Positions 1-3,694 of a stretch of DNA of 6,303 nt are shown here, in pieces (within the stretch, counting starts at the first letter, position 1; each line of letters starts with the position of its first letter). The stretch comes from DAOUAJ01 sp034433615 (lineage in GTDB: Bacteria > Chloroflexota > Anaerolineae > DUEN01). The position numbers and the translations under genes were made by a program. The stretch lies in assembly GCA_034433615.1 (NCBI GenBank), contig DAOUAJ010000068.1, forward strand, positions 1-6,303. The letters are read 5' to 3'. The notes under the pieces were generated by a model. It did no database searches and had not been told where the DNA came from. It saw nothing but the letters and a program-made list of their open reading frames with translations.

Positions 1-1
1 C

Positions 2-808
2 AGCAACATCGGCAGCGGCTGCACCACCTCTCGCCGCATCGCCGTCAACGTCGGCACCAGCGGGGCCATGCGGGTGGTGCTCCCTGGCACCCCTGAGCGC
101 GTGCCGCGCGGCCTGTGGTGTTACCGGGTGGACCGCCGCCGCGCTCTGTTGGGAGGCGCGCTGAGCAATGCCGGTAATGTCTTCCAGTGGTTGCGTCAGA
201 CGGTACAGTTGGGTCCAGCAGAGGAGATCGAGCGGCAACTGGCGGAGGCCGAGGCCGACGGGCACGGGCTGACGGTGCTCCCTTTTCTGGCCGGGGAACG
301 TGCCCCCGGCTGGGCCGGCCACGCCCGCGCGGCCTTCGTCGGCATCGGCTGGCACACCCGGCCGATTGACCTGCTGCAAGCCGGGCTGGAGGCGGTAGCC
401 TATCGCTTTGCCCTCATCTATCGCCTGCTCGAACCGGCCATTGAAGATACACAGGAGGCAGGATACAGGATACAAGACGCAGCACGCAGCACGGATCACA
501 ACTCGGACGCGGAATCCCCGATCAACACGGAGATCATCGTCTCCGGCAGGGCGATGCTGAACTCGCCCGCCTGGACGCAGATCCTGTGCGACGTGTTGGG
601 TCAGCCGGTGATCGCCTCCGCCGAGGCCGAGGCGACCAGCCGGGGCGCGGCGTTGCTGGCACTGGAGGCACTAGGCGTGATCCGGGACGCAGGAGATTTG
701 CCAGCAGCATTGGGGAAGACTTTCTACCCGCGTCTCGAACGGCATCGCCGTTATCAGGAGGCCGTGGAACGTCAGCGGCAGCTTTACGAGAGGCTGGTGA
801 AGGCCTGA
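2..808 (+). CDS. FGGY-family carbohydrate kinase, C-terminal part (gluconokinase-like), 5' truncated by window
   Basis: This is the C-terminal ATP-binding half of an FGGY sugar kinase, which phosphorylates a sugar or sugar acid with ATP in the cytoplasm. The frame is open from base 2 with no start, so the gene begins upstream. Seen: an opening NIGSGCT stretch, then VGTSGAMRV, the family's phosphate-binding GTSGA motif. LPFLAGERAPGW follows, then SGRAMLNSPAWTQILCDVLG, the adenosine motif. The IGSGCT...GTSGA style suggests the gluconokinase branch, but the substrate half is missing, so specificity is inference. Two oddities: about 25-30 residues of low-complexity sequence (around bases 446-530) sit just before the adenosine motif, and the usual Gly-Gly of that motif reads Gly-Arg. 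The reading frame nevertheless stays open to a TGA at 806-808. It could be a working enzyme with a loop insertion or one beginning to decay. Confidence 0.9.
   Translation, partial: SNIGSGCTTSRRIAVNVGTSGAMRVVLPGTPERVPRGLWCYRVDRRRALLGGALSNAGNVFQWLRQTVQLGPAEEIERQLAEAEADGHGLTVLPFLAGERAPGWAGHARAAFVGIGWHTRPIDLLQAGLEAVAYRFALIYRLLEPAIEDTQEAGYRIQDAARSTDHNSDAESPINTEIIVSGRAMLNSPAWTQILCDVLGQPVIASAEAEATSRGAALLALEALGVIRDAGDLPAALGKTFYPRLERHRRYQEAVERQRQLYERLVKA
453..494 (+). repeat. Degenerate 7-base tandem repeat inside the kinase gene
   Basis: Six consecutive heptamers can be read from base 453: AGGAGGC, AGGATAC, AGGATAC, AAGACGC, AGCACGC, AGCACGG. Two adjacent copies are identical (460-473), and the phase shifted by two bases gives GCAGCAC twice (479-492). 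Seven is not a multiple of three, so the array encodes no repeating peptide. It still keeps the kinase frame open. Base composition is A-rich compared with the surrounding GC-rich gene, which suggests intergenic-type repeat sequence that entered the gene. Confidence 0.7.
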
Positions 809-814
809 CAAGCT

Positions 815-840
815 GCGGCTGCCTGCCGTGCCGCTTAATT
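815..840 (+). terminator. Weak candidate terminator after the kinase gene
   Basis: GCGGC (815-819) can pair with GCCGC (830-834) around a 10-base loop, followed by TTAATT. The stem is short and there is no proper T run. The position, just after the kinase stop and just before the next promoter, is the main argument for it. Confidence 0.25.
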
Positions 841-858
841 CCACCTTCCCCAGTTAAG

Positions 859-887
859 TTGACGAACTTCCGGCATTCTGCTACAAT
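859..887 (+). promoter_or_regulatory. Strong sigma70-type promoter for the PIN/UPF0175 pair
   Basis: TTGACG (859-864), a 17-base spacer, then TACAAT (882-887): five of six bases match the consensus in each box at ideal spacing. Transcription should start near 894, only about three bases before the ATG at 897, which implies a leaderless or nearly leaderless transcript. No Shine-Dalgarno sequence precedes that ATG, which agrees. Confidence 0.75.
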
Positions 888-893
888 TTGTAG
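881..893. promoter_or_regulatory. Palindromic operator candidate over the -10 box
   Basis: CTACAA-T-TTGTAG is a perfect 6-bp inverted repeat around one central base, and it contains the whole -10 box. A second, overlapping palindrome, TGTA-G-TACA (889-897), runs into the start codon. A site placed here would block RNA polymerase. The likely ligand is the ribbon-helix-helix protein encoded at 1445-1786, as in autoregulated toxin-antitoxin operons; that assignment is inference. Confidence 0.5.
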
Positions 894-896
894 TAC

Positions 897-1445
897 ATGA
901 ATGCTATCGTTGATGCTTCCAGCTTAATTGTACTTGCTCGGCAGGATGCACTTTGGCTGTTGGAGCGCGTCTTTGGAACGGTCGCATTGGTGCCAGAAGT
1001 TGAGATCGAGACCGTCGTGCGAGGCAAAGCCAAGGGTTATGTAGATGCCCAGCGGATTGAAGCAGCGATCACTGCCAAACGACTGATCGTCGTTTCACCG
1101 ACGGCTGCCGAGATACGGCTGGCAGTCACAATCGGTCAGCATGCGCCAGCTTTGAGCCGCGCCGACTGTTTGACTCTGGCCTGTGCTAAAGAACGCACTC
1201 TGACGCTTGTCATGGAAGAACAGCGCGGGCGAAATGTCGCTATTACTCATGGTATTACTTACGTGGTCATTCAGACGTTGCCACTGCAGGGACTGATCGC
1301 CCACCAACTGTCCTTTGCCGAATGCGATGATCTGCTATTACGCATCGGCCGGGCTATGCGTACCGATCAGGCGGTTTTGACAATCTTACGGACTGCTGCT
1401 GGTGAGATACAACGATTGCGATCCGCACAAGAAGGACTTTCCTAA
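897..1445 (+). CDS. PIN-domain protein, probable toxin ribonuclease (DUF3368/VapC-like)
   Basis: The protein has 182 residues. PIN domains are metal-dependent RNases, and as toxins they cleave tRNA, rRNA or mRNA. Seen: N-terminal IVDASSLIVLA with the first acidic residue D6; VPEVEIETV, where E38 is the likely second acid; LSRADCLTLACAKE with D90; and a fourth-site region, VMEEQRGRNVA, in the place where relatives usually have DD-x-x-GR. The Asp-to-Glu change there keeps the charge but is unusual. A C-terminal helical tail follows residue 125. The ATG lies about three bases after the predicted transcription start and has no Shine-Dalgarno sequence. The stop TAA overlaps the next ATG by one base, so the two genes are translationally coupled. 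DUF3368 proteins are commonly paired with UPF0175 proteins, as here. Whether it is a functional toxin is not shown by the sequence. Confidence 0.82.
   Translation: MNAIVDASSLIVLARQDALWLLERVFGTVALVPEVEIETVVRGKAKGYVDAQRIEAAITAKRLIVVSPTAAEIRLAVTIGQHAPALSRADCLTLACAKERTLTLVMEEQRGRNVAITHGITYVVIQTLPLQGLIAHQLSFAECDDLLLRIGRAMRTDQAVLTILRTAAGEIQRLRSAQEGLS
1432..1436 (+). promoter_or_regulatory. Ribosome binding site of the UPF0175 gene
   Basis: AAGGA lies eight bases before the ATG at 1445, inside the end of the PIN gene. It gives the second gene its own initiation signal, unlike the first gene, which has none. Confidence 0.55.
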
Positions 1446-1786
1446 TGAGCACAACTCGGTCTGTTCAGATCAATCTTCGCGTGTCTAGCCAGGTTGCAGC
1501 GGAGTTGGACGATTTAGCGCGGCAGGAACACGTCTCCCGTATAGACCTGGCACGTAAAATCTTGCTGGAAGGCATCACCCAACGCAAACGCGAGCTGGCG
1601 TTGCGCCTCTATCGGGAGGGCAAGGTTAGCAAGGCGCGCGCCGCGGAGATTGCCGGGATCTCCTTGTGGGAGATGATGGACCTGCTGGAACAGGCTGGCC
1701 TGCCCGCCCTCTACACCTTGCAAGAGGCGGTTGAGGACATGCGCCGCCTCGTGGCACAGATCAGCGAGCCGGTGCACCCCGCCTGA
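1445..1786 (+). CDS. UPF0175-family protein with ribbon-helix-helix N-terminus, probable antitoxin/repressor
   Basis: The protein has 113 residues. Residues 5-46 (SVQINLRVSSQVAAELDDLA... then DLARKILLEGI) look like a ribbon-helix-helix DNA-binding unit: one basic strand followed by two helices. Residues 47-90 (RKRELALRLYREGKVSKARAAEIAGISLWEMMDLL) are the hallmark UPF0175 region, a helix-turn-helix-like segment seen in antitoxins partnered with PIN proteins. The start is chosen from the ATG that overlaps the upstream stop and from the AAGGA upstream of it. Inferred role: bind and inhibit the PIN protein and repress the shared promoter through the palindrome at 881-893. The order is toxin first and antitoxin second, the reverse of the commonest arrangement. 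It could instead be a stand-alone transcription regulator. Confidence 0.8.
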   Translation: MSTTRSVQINLRVSSQVAAELDDLARQEHVSRIDLARKILLEGITQRKRELALRLYREGKVSKARAAEIAGISLWEMMDLLEQAGLPALYTLQEAVEDMRRLVAQISEPVHPA

Positions 1787-1832
1787 GCCAGACCAAACTC
1801 GCCATTGCGTCCGGCTCTGGCAGAACATAGCA

Positions 1833-1854
1833 CCTCGCTCCCCGGGTAGTGAGG
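1833..1854. terminator. Candidate stem-loop between convergent genes
   Basis: CCTCGCT (1833-1839) pairs with AGTGAGG (1848-1854) over seven positions, including one G-T wobble, around an 8-base loop. It lies in the 107-base gap between the convergent UPF0175 and HAD genes, where a two-way terminator would be expected. There is no T run on either side, so intrinsic termination is doubtful. Confidence 0.3.
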
Positions 1855-1893
1855 CCGGTCGCCAATTCAGATTTCCTCGCCCTGTTGCATCCA

Positions 1894-2535
1894 TCAAGGC
1901 CACAACCCACGAGCGGTCAGTTCACGGCGCATTTGTTCCGGGGAGACGAAGATGATGCACTGCATCCCCACCGCCTGCGCGGCGATGGTGTTACGCGACT
2001 TGTCATCAATCAAGAGGCAGGCAGATAACGGCAGACCCAGGCGATGGGCTGTCAGCTCGAAAATGCGGGGATCGGGCTTGCGCAACCCCACTTCTGCCGA
2101 GATGATCACGACCTCAAAGGCTGCCAGCAAGGTCGGCTGTGCTTCTAACTCGGCCCGCAGCGTATCCAGCGCGTTGCTGCACAACGCCAGCCGATAACGC
2201 TGCTGCAGGCGGGTCACCAGAGCGATCATCTCTTGATGGGGGGGCTCAATGACGAAAGGGCCTTCCCGAAAGCGTGCAAAGCCCGGCGGTAATTGAGGCT
2301 CTAGCTCCTCGCCCACTACCTGCCAGTACTCTGCACGGCTGATCTCCCCGCGCGATGCTGCCTCCCAGGCCGGCCCGGAGAACAGCCGGGAAAACAGGCT
2401 GCCTGGTGGCCACCCTAACAGGCGGTCGTAACCAGCCAGAACGGTCTGCGTCAGGCGATCCGTGGTCAGCACGCCCCCGTAGTCGAAGATCAGCGCCTCT
2501 ACCGGCGGTTGCGCCATGCGCGCCGTCAGGGTCAT
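1894..2535 (-). CDS. HAD-superfamily hydrolase (HAD-IA type)
   Basis: The protein has 213 residues, the normal length for a single-cap HAD-IA phosphatase of the cytoplasm. Motif I is IFDYGGVLT with nucleophile D18; the position two residues on is Gly (G20) rather than the usual acid/base Asp, a feature shared by the FDxGGVL branch (YihX-like). A helical cap occupies roughly residues 27-95. Motif II is LCSNA with S120, motif III is GLRKPDPRIF with K153, and motif IV is LIDDKSRN with D177 and D178. The ATG at 2535 is preferred over one at 2517 because GGAGAG lies five bases before it. It follows the GNAT gene on the same strand after a 55-base gap, so co-transcription is likely. The substrate cannot be read from the sequence; a small phosphate ester or haloacid-like substrate is possible. 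Confidence 0.88.
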   Translation of the reverse strand: MTLTARMAQPPVEALIFDYGGVLTTDRLTQTVLAGYDRLLGWPPGSLFSRLFSGPAWEAASRGEISRAEYWQVVGEELEPQLPPGFARFREGPFVIEPPHQEMIALVTRLQQRYRLALCSNALDTLRAELEAQPTLLAAFEVVIISAEVGLRKPDPRIFELTAHRLGLPLSACLLIDDKSRNTIAAQAVGMQCIIFVSPEQMRRELTARGLWP

Positions 2536-2590
2536 CCTGCCTCTCCGAGGAAAAGCTTATAGTCTTCGCCTCTCAGAAGACTGATGGAAG

Positions 2591-3502
2591 TTAAGCAGTG
2601 GGATCAGTTTGCCCCGTCACTTCACCTACCATCACAGGGATGCGCTGAGAGGCCGGCCGGAAACCGAAGCTACGGTACAAGTGATCGGAGACCTGATTGC
2701 TCTGCTGTGTGTTGATGATTACCAGAGACGCCCCGGCAGCCTGACAGTAGAGCAGTGCATCGGCCAGCAGGGCACGACCGATGCCTTGTCCCTGGGCAAC
2801 CGGATGGACGACCAGGCGATAAATCTGGCCCAGGTTGCGTTGCACATCACTGCAAGCATATCCGACCAGATTATCCTCACGTTCGGCCACTACAAAGCGT
2901 CCACTGGTGATCAGCAGTTCGATCAACTCGCCGCTGGTCAGCCGCCAGAGAGAGGTGAAGGCGGCCGTATCGAGCGCCGTCAGCCTGCTGACATCCTCCG
3001 GCCGGGCGGAGCGGAGGCGTACATCAGGGGGAGGTGGCAACTTGGGAAGGGCATTGGCCATACGCTCGTAGGTCAGGATGTACTCAACCGGGCGCAAGCC
3101 GACCTTGGCTAACGGCATCTCCATCCACAACTGAGTGACATAGGCAACCAGGTACTGCGCTTGTCGCGCCTGCAGGCCTAGACGCAATCCTTCCATCAGG
3201 GTCCACACGCCAATCTCAGCATGCCAGCCGTTGATCAAGGCTAACCCGCGCAGATGGCCCCAGACCGTCTCGTGCGCCTCATCTGGTGCCGCTGGTCGCG
3301 GTCGCACCGTCGCACAGGCGATTCCCCACAGCAACGACCCAGCATCTGCCAGGACAAAAACATGCGCTGGCTGACCCAGCAAGCTGGACAAATCTTCCGG
3401 CCCAAAGGCAATGTGTCGGCGATGAGCCCGATCGAGCAGCGTCAGGATACGCCCTTGATCGCGCAGGGTGGCCGGGCGAACCTGGATTTCGATCTCTTCC
3501 AT
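2591..3502 (-). CDS. Two-domain GNAT-family N-acetyltransferase
   Basis: The protein has 303 residues from the chosen start. GNAT enzymes transfer an acetyl group from acetyl-CoA to an amine. Two GNAT folds lie in tandem. The N-terminal half (about 6-150, from IEIQVRPATLRDQGRI to GLRPVEYILTYER) has GNAT boundary motifs but no visible acetyl-CoA loop and is probably degenerate. A proline-rich linker (about 153-160) leads to the C-terminal half, which carries motif A, RLVVHPVAQGQGIGRALL, with the Q-x-x-G-x-G pyrophosphate loop at 237-242, and ends in LYRSFGFRPAS. The ATG at 3502 is chosen because GGAAG lies six bases upstream. A TTG further up (3535) would lie inside the predicted -10 box. It is first gene of a likely operon with the HAD hydrolase. 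The acceptor substrate is unknown. Confidence 0.87.
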   Translation of the reverse strand: MEEIEIQVRPATLRDQGRILTLLDRAHRRHIAFGPEDLSSLLGQPAHVFVLADAGSLLWGIACATVRPRPAAPDEAHETVWGHLRGLALINGWHAEIGVWTLMEGLRLGLQARQAQYLVAYVTQLWMEMPLAKVGLRPVEYILTYERMANALPKLPPPPDVRLRSARPEDVSRLTALDTAAFTSLWRLTSGELIELLITSGRFVVAEREDNLVGYACSDVQRNLGQIYRLVVHPVAQGQGIGRALLADALLYCQAAGASLVIINTQQSNQVSDHLYRSFGFRPASQRIPVMVGEVTGQTDPTA

Positions 3503-3534
3503 GCCGCTCTTCCAGTTTGAATGCACCCATTTCA

Positions 3535-3563
3535 ATCATAGCACACGAAAGGGCGTTCCGCAA
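3535..3563 (-). promoter_or_regulatory. Extended -10 promoter for the GNAT/HAD operon
   Basis: Read on the minus strand: TTGCGG (3563-3558), a 17-base spacer, then TATGAT (3540-3535) preceded by TGC, which forms an extended -10 (TGnTATGAT). The start would fall near 3528, giving a leader of about 26 bases that holds the GGAAGAG ribosome site. It is divergent from the promoter at 3599. Confidence 0.6.
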
Positions 3564-3598
3564 GGAAATTCTGCAACAGCGGCGGGCGGTGTATCTTA

Positions 3599-3627
3599 TT
3601 GACAAGCGCAAACGACTGTAGTATAGT
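3599..3627 (+). promoter_or_regulatory. Near-consensus sigma70-type promoter for the tandem BMP lipoprotein
   Basis: TTGACA (3599-3604) is a perfect -35 box. The spacer is 17 bases and the -10 is TATAGT (3622-3627), five of six matches. Transcription should begin near 3634, giving an untranslated leader of about 60 bases before the ATG at 3695. Such a strong core promoter suggests high expression unless it is repressed. Confidence 0.78.
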
Positions 3628-3630
3628 CGT
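3612..3630. promoter_or_regulatory. 19-base near-palindrome over the -10 box, operator candidate
   Basis: ACGACTGTAGTATAGTCGT has eight of nine base pairs matched around a central G and contains the -10 hexamer. A further inverted half-site, GTCGTTT (3647-3653), is the exact complement of AAACGAC at 3610-3616. There are thus three ACGAC/GTCGT half-sites within about 45 bases. The layout is that of a repressor operator; the repressor is not identifiable in the window. Confidence 0.5.
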
Positions 3631-3680
3631 GCTTGACTGGTAGATTGTCGTTTTATTCTGATCTCACTTCTGTTTGCAAA

Positions 3681-3688
3681 AGGAGGAG
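3681..3688 (+). promoter_or_regulatory. Strong ribosome binding site that fixes the lipoprotein start
   Basis: AGGAGGAG, with eight bases between AGGAGG and the ATG at 3695, is a near-perfect anti-16S match. It settles the start at this ATG. The in-frame TTG at 3674 lies upstream of this site. Confidence 0.85.
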
Positions 3689-3694
3689 AGGACC

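Noticed and set aside
1787..1821. GCCAGA (1787-1792) with TCTGGC (1816-1821) as a terminator after the antitoxin gene.
   Set aside because: The stem is only six pairs around a 23-base loop with no T run; the hairpin at 1833-1854 is the better candidate.
2609..3112. Plus-strand open frame of 167 codons opposite the GNAT gene.
   Set aside because: The opposite strand carries clear GNAT motifs (Q-x-x-G-x-G loop), a ribosome site and a promoter. This frame has none and looks like its shadow.
3503..3535. A TTG start at 3535 for the GNAT protein, adding 11 residues.
   Set aside because: The TTG falls within the predicted -10 box, and the ATG at 3502 has GGAAG at good spacing. The GNAT fold begins after the ATG.
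3633..3659. A second promoter, TTGACT followed by TATTCT, just upstream of the lipoprotein.
   Set aside because: The spacer is only 15 bases and the -10 is weak. The TTGACA-N17-TATAGT pair upstream is far better.
3674..3694. A TTG start at 3674 for the lipoprotein, adding 7 residues.
   Set aside because: It would place AGGAGGAG inside the coding sequence and put acidic residues ahead of the MKRSK signal-peptide start.
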